64,000 nucleotides of DNA, taken from the NCBI RefSeq assembly GCF_033568475.1, contig NC_133120.1:81506151-81570150 (forward strand), written 5' to 3'. The notes under the pieces were generated by a model, which was not told where the DNA came from, did not search any database, and was given only the letters and a program-made list of their open reading frames with translations. This DNA comes from Henckelia pumila (taxonomy: Eukaryota; Streptophyta; Magnoliopsida; Lamiales; Gesneriaceae). The position numbers were made by a program, and so were the translations under genes. Below are positions 49,058-60,401 of this stretch, piece by piece (position 1 is the first letter of the stretch; the number at the start of each line of letters is the position of its first letter).

Positions 49058-52000
49058 CCAACTCTCTCCAAGATCTCGAATGACCCTATATACCTCGGAT
49101 TAAGCTTGCCTCTCCGGCCAAAACGCACTACTCCCTTCATAGGTGACACCTTCAGGAATACGTGATCACCTACAGCGAACTCCAAATCTCGTCGTCTGGC
49201 ATCTGCATAACTCTTCTGCCGACTCTGAGCAGTCCTCATCCGATCTCGAATCTGATTCACAATGTCAGCCGTCTGCTGCACAATCTCAGGACCCAATAAA
49301 ATCCGCTCACCAACCTCATCCCAATGCACAGGAGATCTGCATCTCCTCCCATACAATGCTGCATAAGGAGCCATACCTATAGACGACTAAAATCTGTTGT
49401 TATAGGTAAACTCCACTAATGGCAGTCTAGTCTCCCAAGAGCCCCGAAAATCAATGACACAAGCTCTCAGAAGATCCTCGAGAACCTGGATCACCCTCTC
49501 AGACTGACCATCTGTCTGGGGATGAAATGCTGTACTGAACAAAAGCCTCGTCCCCAAAGCCGTGTGCAGACTCTTCCAAAATGCAGATGTGAATCTCGGA
49601 TCTCTGTCTGACACAATAGACACTGGTATGCCATGCAGTCTAACAATCTCTCTGATGTAAAGCTCTGCATACTGTGTCAAAGAATAAGTAGTCCTCACCG
49701 GCAAGAAATGAGCTGACTTGGTGAGTCTATCCACAATCACCCAAATCGCTGTGCAACCTCTGGCACTCCTCGGTAATCCAACCACAAAGTCCATCGTAAT
49801 ATTCTCCCATTTCCATTCCGGAATAGGAAGAGGTCTAAGAAGTCCTGCTGGACGCTGATGCTCTGCCTTGACTTGCTGACAAGTCAAACACTCTGACACC
49901 ACTCTCTCGATGTCACTCTTCATTCCGGGCCACCAATACAATAGCTGCAAATCTTTGTACATCTTCGTACTTCCGGGGTGAATGGAGTACGGAGATGTGT
50001 GAGCCTCTGCTAAAATCTCAGCTCTCAACTGATCGACGTTCGGTACCCACATCCTACCACGGTACTGAACGATACCATCCTCCACTGTATACAAGAGGTT
50101 ACCCCGAGCCTCATCTCTCTGTCTCCATCGCTGCAACTCCTCATCAGTAGACTGTCCCTCTCTAATCCGATCTCGCAGAACTGGCTGCACCGTCAACACT
50201 GACAAGCTCGGTGCATGGCCACTCGGATAACACTCCAAGCCAAATCTCTGAATCTCGCTCTGTAGTGGTAACTGTACGGTCAAACATGATACCACTGACG
50301 ACTTCCGACTCAAAGCATCGGCCACTACATTAGCTTTACCCGGATGGTAGCTAATGTCACAGTCATAGTCCTTCACCAACTCCAACCATCTGCGCTGTCT
50401 CATGTTCAACTCCTTCTATGTGAAGAAGTACTTGAGACTCTTGTGATCTGTGAAAATCTTGCACTTCTCGCCATACAGATAGTGCCTCCAGATTTTCAAA
50501 GCGAAAACCACTGCTGCCAACTCCAAGTCATGCGTCGGATAATTCTGCTCATGAATCTTCAGCTACCTCGACGCATACACAATAACCTTACCACATTGCA
50601 TAAGCACTGCGCCTAAACCTAGTTTAGACGCGTTGGTGTACACCACTAACTCCTCGTGTGGTACTGTCATCGCTAACACTGGTGCAGTAGTGAGTGCTTC
50701 CTTCAGCTGATCGAAGCTCCTCTGACAGTCTGAACTCCAGATAAACTTCGCATTCTTCTTGGTCAAGGAAGTCAAGGGTACTGCAATAGAGGAAAAACCC
50801 TTGATGAACTTCCTATAATATCCTGTCAAATCCAAGAAACTGCGAATCTCCGAAGCATTCTTTGGAACACCCCAATTCTGCACTGCCTCAACCTTAGACT
50901 GATCAACTGCAATCCCATCTCTCGAAATAATGTGGCCAAGAAATGCCACCTGCTCAAGCCAAAACTCGCACTTGCTGAACTTGGCATACAACCGATGCTC
51001 CCTCAAAGTCTGCAAGGCTGTCTGAAGATGCTGTCTATGCTCCTCGATGCTCCTAGAATAGATCAAAATATCATCAATGAAGACTATGATGAACTGATCT
51101 AAATACGGCTGAAAGACTCGGTTCATGAGATCCATGAAAACCGCTGGAGTATTGGTCATCCCAAACGGCATCACTAAGAACTCGTAATGCCCATATCGTG
51201 TCCTGAAAGCAGTCTTTGACACATCTGCATCTCTAACACGCAACTGATGATAACCAGATCGCAGGTCGATCTTGGAGAACACTGAAGCTCCCTGCAACTG
51301 GTCAAATAAATCCTCTATCCTCGGCAGTGGATACTTGTTCTTCACTGTGACCCTGTTGAGCTCTCGGTAATCGATGCATAGTCTCATACTGCCATCCTTC
51401 TTCTTCACAAATAACACCGGAGCTCCCCACGGAGAAAAGCTAGGACGAACAAAGCCTTTCTCTAACAACTCCTGAATCTGATCCTTCAACTCTTTCATCT
51501 CGGTAGGATCAAGTCTGTACGGTGCCTTAGAGATAGGCACGGTGTCTGGCACTAAGTCGATGCTGAACTCCACCTCTCTCACTGGTGGAATTCCGGCAAC
51601 ATCCTCCGGAAAGACATCCGGAAAGTCACGAACCACCTCTATCTCTGATAATGAGCTGCTAGATGGCTCTGAAGTCGTGACAATACTCGCTAGAAACCCC
51701 TGGCAACCCCGTCTCAACAACTTCCTCGCCTGAATAAGAGATATCACCTGAGGAATATCACTGCTCTGAGATGCATGAAAAGTGAACGGGTCGCCCATTG
51801 TAGGTCTCACTGACACTGATCTCAGACGAAAATCAATCGAAGCTCCATTGACTGTCAACCAGTCCATGCCCAAAATCAAATCGAATCCACTCAATGGCAA
51901 AACTACTACATCTGCTCGAATGGAGTGTCCCTGCAGCTCCAACTCCAGTCCTCGAATAACCTTCGAGGTAGAAATAATCTGCCCTGACGGCATAGTAACA

Positions 52001-52127
52001 TCATACCCACTGTCACTACTCTCAGGTGTGATGCCTACCTGCCTGATAAACTCCAGGGAGTTAAACGAATACGTAGCCCCTGAATCTAGCAACGCAAACG
52101 TGGAGTTGCCTCCAACTAGAATTCTCC
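49058..52127 (-). pseudogene. Gypsy B pol, 3' truncated
   Basis: Starts on the minus strand at a putative splice acceptor (52127). In order: protease ([10 protein letters not shown]), RT ([10 protein letters not shown]), RNase H (YTNASKLG, with Asn for the usual Asp), the integrase zinc domain with intact CLTC, and the integrase core ([16 protein letters not shown]). It breaks off at 49058 in the C-terminal part, before the chromo-like tail present in Gypsy C. In-frame stops at 50563-50565, 50416-50418 and about 49386-49388 are all CAG to TAG when compared with Gypsy C. Apart from these the frame is continuous, which fits a young insertion. Confidence 0.92.
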
Positions 52128-52330
52128 CTGCACGCAGAAAATTCCCAACAGTTTCATACCACTACTAAATTTTCCCCAACGAGTCACTACTAATTCTTAA
52201 TTCTAATCACAAGTAAAACATGCTTCCTATTCTAACATGCAGTTAAATAACCCAAATAACAATAATTCCAAATTAAAGACTAAATTTTTAACCAAAGGAA
52301 AATTATTAAAATGCTAGGGATAAGATATAC
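52128..52330 (-). other. Putative gag-pol intron of Gypsy B
   Basis: About 203 AT-rich bases between Gag (ending DTSLIT) and protease. The donor reads ACCG-GTATATC and the acceptor TGCAG-GGAGAATTC; joined, ACC-GGG-AGA-ATT continues the frame. The first in-frame stop after Gag lies just inside the interval. Related polyproteins I recall from other plants have Gag running straight into the protease with this sequence order, which supports removal of the gap. Confidence 0.65.
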
Positions 52331-53396
52331 CGGTGATCAAGGAGGTGTCTGGATCTACCTCCTCGGCCTGCATCACAAACACCCTACCAGCGGTGTTCTT
52401 CTTCCTCGGGCAGTTAGCTATCTGATGCCCTGGCTCCCTACAGTGGTAGCAAACTCCTGCTCCCAATAGACAAGGTCCCGAATGCATCTTCTGGCACTTC
52501 GGGCAAGTAGGATAAGCTATGGCATTAGGGGCCCCGCCCCTCTGCTGCTGCGTCCTCTGCTGCTGTGGCCTCTGCTGTGGATTCGGGCCCTTAGCCGGCC
52601 CTGTATACTGCTTCTTCGCAGGAGGCTGCGAAGATGGCCGCTGATACCCAGCCTGAAACTGCCTCTTCCCTTGCTGCTCTCTCTGAATCTCTCTCCGACC
52701 CTCCTCGGAACGCAAGGCTCTACTGACTGCAGACTCATAAGTAAGGACGTCTGCCATGCGAACATCATGCTTGATGTCCGCCTTCAAACCCTCCACAAAC
52801 TGCCTCAACTTCTCTGGTGGACTATCTGAAATCAGAGGCACAAAGTGACAGCCCCTCTCGAACTGTCTCATATACTCAACCACTGTCTTGTCCCCCTGAC
52901 GGAGACTCATAAACTCACGGATCATGCGACTGCGCACATCCTCAGTGAAGTACTTGGCGTAGAAGATACGCCTAAACTCTGCCCATGTCAGTGTAGGAAG
53001 GTGAACTCCCCTGGCAGCACCCTCCCACCAAAGCGCTGCGTCACCCCTCAGCATGTACGTCGCACAGTTCACCCTGTCGGTGTCTGTGATCCCCATATAA
53101 GCAAAGATGGACTCCAGAGAGCGAATCCATCCCTCAGCCACCAAAGGATCGGTGGTACCAACAAACTCCTTGGGTCCCTTCTTCTGGAACCTCTCAGCAA
53201 CGTCCTCCTCATGGGACAACCTGGGACGAGTAGCCTGCTGCTCTAACAGAGCAGTAATCCCTGCCATCATATTCGCATTGACCTGCTCCAATGCTGCTAG
53301 AGGGTTCTGCGGAGGTGGAGGTGGAGGTGTAGGTGAAGATCCCCCACGTCTGTTCATCGGTCTGGGAGGCACATATTTCTTTACGTAAATCGCCAT
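52331..53396 (-). CDS. Gypsy B Gag (open)
   Basis: Open from MAIYVKKYVPPRP to the putative splice donor, about 355 residues; the unspliced frame ends at 52314. A proline-rich N terminus is followed by the Gag core (WIRSLESIFAYMG, LWWEGAARG, EFMSLRQGDKTVVEY), a Gln-rich basic linker and a CCHC knuckle (CYHCREPGHQIANC). No stop or shift is seen, so this Gag could still be made. It would assemble particles and bind element RNA. Confidence 0.88.
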
Positions 53397-53528
53397 GCAT
53401 AACTAAGTTGTTTAAAATTAATGCTAACTTAAATTCTAAAAATTAAATCATGCTATAAACACTTAAAACTTACAGACCGGTAGCATGGATTTCTGAGCTC
53501 GCATAGCAGTAATGACCCCTCCGAGGAC

Positions 53529-53543
53529 CGTGCTTTGATACCA
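53529..53543 (-). other. Gypsy B primer-binding site
   Basis: Minus strand tggtatcaaagcacg two bases inside the 5' LTR. Like the initiator-Met PBS but with A for G at the ninth position. Confidence 0.8.
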
Positions 53544-53545
53544 AC

Positions 53546-56183
53546 TGAAACGACCCTAACTCTATAATTAATAAATAAATATGCGGAAATTTTTTTTTTA
53601 TACTTACTAAATAAAATATGTACATATATGCCCATACATATATGCACAGAATAAAAAGATTTAAAAATAAATAAATAAATAATTAAATACTTAAATAAAA
53701 ATGCATTCTTTAAATAAAATAAATATCTGAGTCAAACATTTAATTAAAAATACTGCATAAGAAAAATGATGTAAAATTTGCATGCACTGAAATATTCAAA
53801 TAAAATATTCAAAACTCACTACCACTGAAAAATAATATAAAATGTGTAACGCGCTGACATAATCAGAAACATGCATGTGACTCAGACATCTATTACTACG
53901 GGGTCACTGCATGTTCGCTCATAGGTCCTCGCCGCCGGTAGGAGCTACATCCTCTTCTACGAACTCACCTGCACTATACCAGTGTAGTGAGCCTAGAGGC
54001 CCAACATGCTAACATAACAAGGGTTTAAAATAATTTAAAACAATTAAATACTAATACATACATATACATGAATGAGCATGCTTGAAAATATCATAACATA
54101 ACATAACTTAACTTAACTTAACTTAAATAACATAATACATAAACATTGTTGAGCAATTAATTTTCTAACATCGCATGGTTGTATCCGTAGTGTAACCTTA
54201 AATCATACATTAAATACTGATCAGCGTGGAAACCAACATACGTGACGGTGACGAATCACCTCTTAAATTGGCAGTAAACTGCCCTTCAATAGTTTACATA
54301 TGGGAACGAATCCCCCTTAAATTGTCACACTACTTCAACTTCCAACATAAAATATTTTATTATTGCTCAACCTTAAACATTTAATTATGCATAAAATTAT
54401 TTCATGAATGCATGTACTTAAATGAAATGTGTGTCCTTCATATATATTTAATTTACTTTTTCTTACTAACATATAAATATTAAAATAACTTCAATGCATA
54501 AAAATAATTAAATATATAATCAGGACACATGCAAATTTCTCATGGATGGTCCTGGACTGCTGGCCCTAACACTCAAGCCTAATTACTTAAATCTGGCCCA
54601 TTAAAATACTTAAGCCCAATAAAATTTATCTAAGCCCAATTAAAATAATTTAAATCCCATAAAACATTCTAGGCCCAATAACAACTTAAACTGGCCCAAT
54701 GGGCCCAAAAGCCCAAAAACTGGCCCATTAACTTTTATGGGCTCAAAAGCTCATGAAATTAATGGACTAACTTAATTATAATTTTAAAAGCCCAAATAAA
54801 ATTATTTGGGAGTCCAAATAATTTTATTTCTAATTAATTGGCCCAAAAACCAATTAATTCATTAAATACTTTAAAAATAAAAAGACTCGAGCCCGGCCCA
54901 CCGAACCCGGACCCGGACCCACTTAACCCGACCACTACCCTACAGACCCGACCCGGACCACACCTAAAAACCCTAGCCCGAACCCAACACCCCAACCCTC
55001 TTCCCTTGCCGCGCCGCACGAGCAGCAGGCCTTCATAGCCTGCTGCCACCCCGCTCCGGCCACGACCGACCGGAGCGCCGCCGGCAGGACCTTCCCAGGG
55101 TCCTGCCGGTTCGAACCATACCCTGGCTCAAGCCCCATGCACCCAGCCCTACGAACCCGCGTCTCTCTTCCAAAAACCCTACCTGCGCACCTCCTCTCGG
55201 CCGAACTGCTCCAGCCATGGTTCTAGGCTCGTTTGGCTCGAACCACTCAAGCCAATCCAGCCTAGACCCCTTCTACACAACCTCCTAGACCCGGCCAGCA
55301 GCTAGACTCGCACCCATGGCATCAAAACGTGGACATGAATCATGAAAACAAGTAACCTTGGGCATAAACCGAACACTCGAATCATTTTCTGAAAAAAATT
55401 TGAAAGTTTTGATGCATACACAATCCACACAATATCATATCTGATAGGTACAAAAAAATTGGAAGAAAATCATGCCTTTCACCGAAAATGAAGAGAAAAA
55501 CGGGCGTGGGACGACTCCGGGACGACGAACGATGAACAACCCTTCGAAACTTACAGAAGTCGAGCTATGGAGTCACCTTGGCTTTGGTTCGAGGAAGAAG
55601 ATGAAGATGGAGGAGAGGGAGGCGGCTAAGATCTTTTGGTCGATGGTTTTTGGGGTAGATTAGGTTAGAGTTTTATTTTAATTAAAATAGGTTTTAGGAT
55701 AATTAAAAGTTTTAAATATAAAACCTAAAATTTTAAAACTCTAAATAAAATTTAAAATCTGATAATTTAAGTTAAACATATGAAAATCCCGAAATTATAA
55801 ATTTAGGGAATTTTAAAAATACTAAAAAGTCAATATTTTGGCTTATTTTGAATAAAAATGGGCTCCTAAAATTATATAAAATTAAATACTAAAAATTTTG
55901 AGGTAATAAAACTCAAAATAATATTTTAGGGCTCTAAAAAGGCTCATGAAATCAATTGGCTAGAAAGTTGTCATCTCGTCTGTCCACGGTCCCGTCTACG
56001 CGATAAAATAATTAAAATACTAAAAATCATAAAAATCACTAATTATGGGTTAAATGCTTAAAAATAAATTAAATCATGCACAAATAATTCACATAATTAT
56101 TTAACCCATAAATCTAAAATTTAAATAATTAAATACCCTAATTATGCATGCGGATTTACGTATTTAAAATACCGGGTGTTACA
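53546..56183 (-). repeat. Gypsy B 5' LTR
   Basis: Promoter-bearing LTR of element B. Like Gypsy C it has a run of GCCCA motifs (54600-54740 on the plus strand) and a C-rich block (54890-54960). Followed outside by the TGATA target duplication. Confidence 0.94.
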
Positions 56184-57681
56184 TGATAAGTTGTTGGATA
56201 ATATTGTAACAAAAGTGGTTAAAGATAATAATGTTTCTGCGGGTGATATTTCAACCAATGTGGTTGAAAGTCGTATTGATGAGGATACTTCAGACAAAAG
56301 TGGTGGGCTGGACGAGACTGACGATAATTCTGAGAAGGTTGAGAAAGTCATTAATTTCCAATCTTCTATTATCGATAATGTCAGAACGAGGGGTGATCGG
56401 GTAAAGAAAAGAAAACCGTCAATGTTCGTGACTCCACCCAGTACCACGCCAAAGAGGAAGGGAAAAAAAAAGGTGTGACTTTGATAGGAACCTATTTTAA
56501 CCTTGATTATTTGATATTGAAGTCCTATATTTTAATTCTTGGAAATCTTTATTGTTTTTTACCATCTTTGTGTATTTTGGCGTAGACAAATAAAGTAATT
56601 GATGTTGAGGAGCTACCTGATAACGACTTGAGTAAGGCTTGGACTGGTGAATATCAAGGTAGAACAGATTTCTGTAGACATGAAGAAGCCACTGACGATG
56701 AAAAAAATTTGCTGACAGAATATCTTTCGAGTGATGACATAGCGTATGACTTTTTATCTGAAAGATCGTGTATTTTTTTAAAAAAAATTTTGGGATCTTT
56801 TTTGAATACAAAATAATTCTTATTTTCTTGTAGTGTTGATGTTTGACAAGACAAAATTTTCCATTTACCAGGGTCCGTTTTTTGTGATTTCTTGTTTGGT
56901 AAGCTTGTTAGTCATGAGATTATAAATGTTCAAATGCGCATGATGGAAAAATACAGTGTGTATAATGCAAATGAAATATTTTGCATGGATACTTTGGTGC
57001 AGGTTAGTAAAATTTAAATGTTTTATGTTTGATATACTATACACTTGAGTTAGTTTTTCAATTTTCTTAATCTTTTGTTTGCAGGCAGAATTGTTTGAGC
57101 ACCTCAAAAAATTTGGGAAAAAAATGAAGGTTCAAAACAATGATTACGGCTCCTTTTTTCGCGACTCTCTTCTGCCTCGAAGTTATTTTTGCAGAAAATG
57201 AATGGTGATTTGTTTAAGAGATGCAAATACCTCATTTTTCCAATCAATAGCAGAGTACATTGGTTTCTGCTAGTGTTTCATGCAAAAGAAGGGATATTCA
57301 AAATGTGGAATTCACTTCCCGATTCGTTCAGCCTAGGGGCATGTAGAACTTTGGTGAGTCTTCGTTGTGTCATGTTATGTGAATTGTATAAATGTATTTT
57401 GATAATATTTATCTTTGAAGGCACGTTTTTTGGTTGGTTGGGTTCGTCATCATTCAAATTTCATCATACCCGACTCTGATGTGTTGAGGGAGCGTATGCG
57501 TCATCAAGGCAAAACACTTGACTGTGGTGTTTATGCATGTATGTGGGTAGAGTGTCTAGCCCGTGACTCAGATGAAATGTGGACATATCAAAAGACTGTG
57601 AAGATGGACACCTACCGTGCAAGAGTAGCTGCAAGTATTTTATGTCACGAAAGGGGAATGCTGAAAAACAACTTTGATTAA

Positions 57682-58118
57682 CATGTATAATATTTCTATG
57701 CTTTTATGGTTTATGGAGATACAATACGTAAGTATGTTTAAATTATTTTGTAAAACTCTATTTGGGATGAAACAAGTTGGATTAAACTCATATTTTGTCA
57801 AATTCAATTTAGGATAAAAGTATCATGGATTTAGAAAAATTAAGAAGAAATGGTAAATAACTCAGAATCATGTACTTTAATACCACTAATCATATAGAAT
57901 ATGGTTAGTGAGTTCTGGCACAACTAGTACTCGGTAATAGGACACATTGGATTTAATCGAGCACAATTTGTCCCAAATTTGAGGACTATCATTTGGGTCA
58001 TCGAGATCAGTCTCTCTTAGTGAAATTTATATCGGGTCTAAATGTCAGATATTTGGAACAACCCAAGACATATTCAAAATAATTTGTTCGATTTAAGGCA
58101 CAAGATGACATGTCATTG
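57682..58118. other. 3' flank of the protease gene
   Basis: Non-coding; from about 57917 it is a diverged copy of the array unit that follows. No terminator or RNA gene seen. Confidence 0.4.
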
Positions 58119-59660
58119 GAACAACTAGTACGCATGGATGAGATAAATATTATTAAATCGAGAACAATGTGTTTCAATTGACCATGAACCAATGAGAGCA
58201 CCATTTGGGGATGTCCATTGAAACCCAATGTATATAGTAAGGGTATATTGTCCAAAATCCTAACTCATAACTTGTTTAATATGATGTTTTCTCGTCTTTA
58301 AGGACTAACATTTGCTATAATTTCACACATCTTTAAGAACAAGTCAGTGAGAGATCGAGCATAACTAGTACGCATGGATGTGATAAATATTATTAAATCG
58401 AGAACAATGTGTTCCAATTGTAGGACAAACATTGTGGGCCATGTGGATCACACACTCCTAGTGAAAGTGTCTTTGGAGCAAAATTTCATGTATTAGGAAC
58501 AATCTTAGCCTTATAAAGAATAATTTTTTCGATTTGAGGAACAATAAAGCATGCCCATGTTAACATGCACCAAAATCATATACTACACTGCATGACACAA
58601 GTGGAGAGGAGTTTTCAATCCTTAGAGATTTATATGAACCAATTTTTTCCAAGTGTTTGTCTAGTAATGTATTGTGCTCTACATTGTCTAAGGTGTAGGA
58701 GAAAGACATTGACCATGAACCAATGAGAGCACCATTTGGGGATGTCCATTGACACCCAATGTATATAGTAAGGGTATATTGTCCAAAATCCTAATTCATA
58801 ACTTGTTTAATATGATGTTTTCTCGTCTTTAAGGACTAACATTTGCTATAATTTCACATATCTTTAAGAACAAGTCAGTGAGGGATCGAGCACAACTAGT
58901 ACGCATGGATGAGATAAATATTATTAAAGTGAGAACAATGTGTTCTAATTGTAGGACAAACATTGTGGGCTATGTGGATCACACACTCCTAGTGAAAGTG
59001 TCTTTGGAGCAAAATTTTATGTATTAGGAACAATCTTAGCCTTATAAAGAATAATCTTTTCGATTTGAGGAACAATAAGGCATGTCCATGTTAACATGCA
59101 CCAAAATCATATACTACACTGCATGACACAAGTGGAGAGGAGTTTTCAATCCTTAGAGATTGATAAGAACCAATTTTTTCCAAGTGTTTGTCTAGTAATG
59201 TATTGTGTTCTACATTGTCTAAGGTGTAGGAGAAAGACATTGATCATGAACCAATGAGAGCACCATTTGGGGATGTCCATTGACACCCAATGTATATAGT
59301 AAGAGTATATTGTCCAAAATCCTAACTCATAACTTGTTTAATATGATGTTTTCTCGTCTTTAAGGACTAACATTTGCTATAATTTCACACATCTTTAAGA
59401 ACAAGTTAGTGAGGGATCGAGCACAACTAGTACGCATAGATGGGATAAATATTATTAAATCGAGAACAATGTGTTCCAATTGTAGGACAAACATTGTGGG
59501 CCATGTGGATCACACACTCCTAGTGAAAGTGTCTTTGGAGCAAAATTTCATGTATTATGAACAATCTTAGTCTTATAAAGAATAATCTTTTCGATTTGAG
59601 GAACAATAAGGCATGCCCATGTTAACATGCATCAAAATCATATACTACACTGCATGACAC
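58119..59660. repeat. Tandem array with 531-bp period
   Basis: The motif actagtacgcat recurs at 58364, 58895 and 59426, exactly 531 bp apart, and each time opens a near-identical unit. A shortened first unit begins at 58124 and lacks about 291 bp of the middle. More diverged relatives of the first part of the unit stand on both sides (about 57917-58118 and 59665-59770). Within the unit, gaacaat and gatttgagg motifs recur, suggesting an older repeat of roughly 200 bp. It lies between the protease gene and the transposase. No coding potential. Confidence 0.92.
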
Positions 59661-59955
59661 AAGTGCACCAAGATGACTAAGGTGTATCGGATCAAAATGT
59701 TACATATATGGAACAATCCTTAAATTATGCGGAATGATCTGTTTGATTTATGGAACAAGATGACATGTCACATGTATTTAAATTACTCTTTTAACCCTCA
59801 CAATAAAACAAAAATAATAAAAAAAAAGACTTTGACTCCCACCTACCCCTCATTATTAAGCTCTGTCGGTACACTTTATCCATTCACTTTTTTTTTCTCG
59901 TTTGGTTAGGGTTTTGCTTTTCAAAATAAAATTTCATTCTTCAAGATCGAGCACA

Positions 59956-60401
59956 ATGGAAATGAATATTGCACCACAATGTTTATGTGGTTTCAGAAAA
60001 ATGATTTTACGAAGAGCGGGACCACGTTCGACCCACCCGGGGGAGCTGTATTATATTTGCCCTCGTGAGATGCAACAAAAAAATCGTTTTTTTTTTGGTA
60101 AGATGATTATCACGGTAAATCTCTTCAAAAATCATCAAATTTCAAACCAGACCCAAGTAAGCAAGGTAGAGAGAGCTGCGCATATTCAATGAATCAACAA
60201 TTTGCATCATCGTCCATCCATGATTCAACAGAACAGTTCAATTACAAGAAGAAGGAGCATTCGTCCTCTGATGTTCTAGACAACCAGTCTACTAGAACAG
60301 CCAGGCCCGACCATATCGTAAAAATATGTTGTTATTTTGGTTGCACGTGTTTTGTTTTTGTGCTAATTCTAGCTCTGTTTATTGTAATAATCAGACAATA
60401 A
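59956..60401 (+). pseudogene. Small GRF-type zinc-finger / transmembrane reading frame
   Basis: Two overlapping frames (59956-60192 and 60189-60401) look like parts of one gene. The first begins MEMNIAPQCLCG and resembles a GRF zinc finger: CxC, then HPGELYYICP and NRFFF. The fourth zinc ligand, normally Cys before the FF, is Asn, so the finger is probably non-functional. The second ends in a strong hydrophobic helix (CFVFVLILALFIVIIRQ). Small plant proteins with a GRF finger and a C-terminal membrane anchor are known and several accompany transposons. A frameshift, or a missed intron with a GTAAGA donor near 60101, separates the parts. Function unknown. Confidence 0.5.

Larger units (their letters stand above)
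46394..56183 (-). mobile_element. Ty3/Gypsy retrotransposon B, inserted in the protease gene
   Basis: LTRs of 2641 and 2638 bp (TGAAACGACC...GTGTTACA) flanked by TGATA (46389-46393 and 56184-56188). Minus-strand gag, protease, RT, RNase H and integrase follow; it is the same broad family as Gypsy C. LTRs are about 99% alike by eye in the stretch compared, so it is the youngest of the elements here. About 350 bp of the 3' end of the internal region, including the polypurine tract and the end of pol, is missing and replaced by 23 bp copied from the host flank. Confidence 0.94.
36545..57681 (+). pseudogene. Ulp1/C48 protease gene of Kaonashi-type MULE, broken by two LTR elements
   Basis: Exons on the plus strand: 36545-36671 (basic, lysine-rich N terminus), 37236-37915, 38016-38159, 38229-38274 resuming at 45565-45571 after Gypsy A, 45651 to about 45956, further exons to 46393 resuming at 56189 after Gypsy B, then exons to 57681. 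The N-terminal part resembles the plant domain found in transposon ULP genes. The middle is acidic and lysine-rich, likely disordered. The C terminus has C48 catalytic features: His at 57258 (VHWFLLVF), Asn in place of the usual Asp (KMWNS), Gln at 57505 and Cys at 57523 (DCGVY). This family cleaves SUMO-like modifiers; in Kaonashi MULEs the role is unknown. Both insertions hit exons, and removing each element with one target duplication restores continuous coding. A TGA at 56844 and apparent frame changes around 46080-46230 add further damage. The active-site Cys, His and Gln survive. Confidence 0.82.

Noticed and set aside
58119..59660. CRISPR-like array
   Set aside because: Long 531-bp units in direct tandem without spacers in a plant genome; an ordinary tandem repeat.
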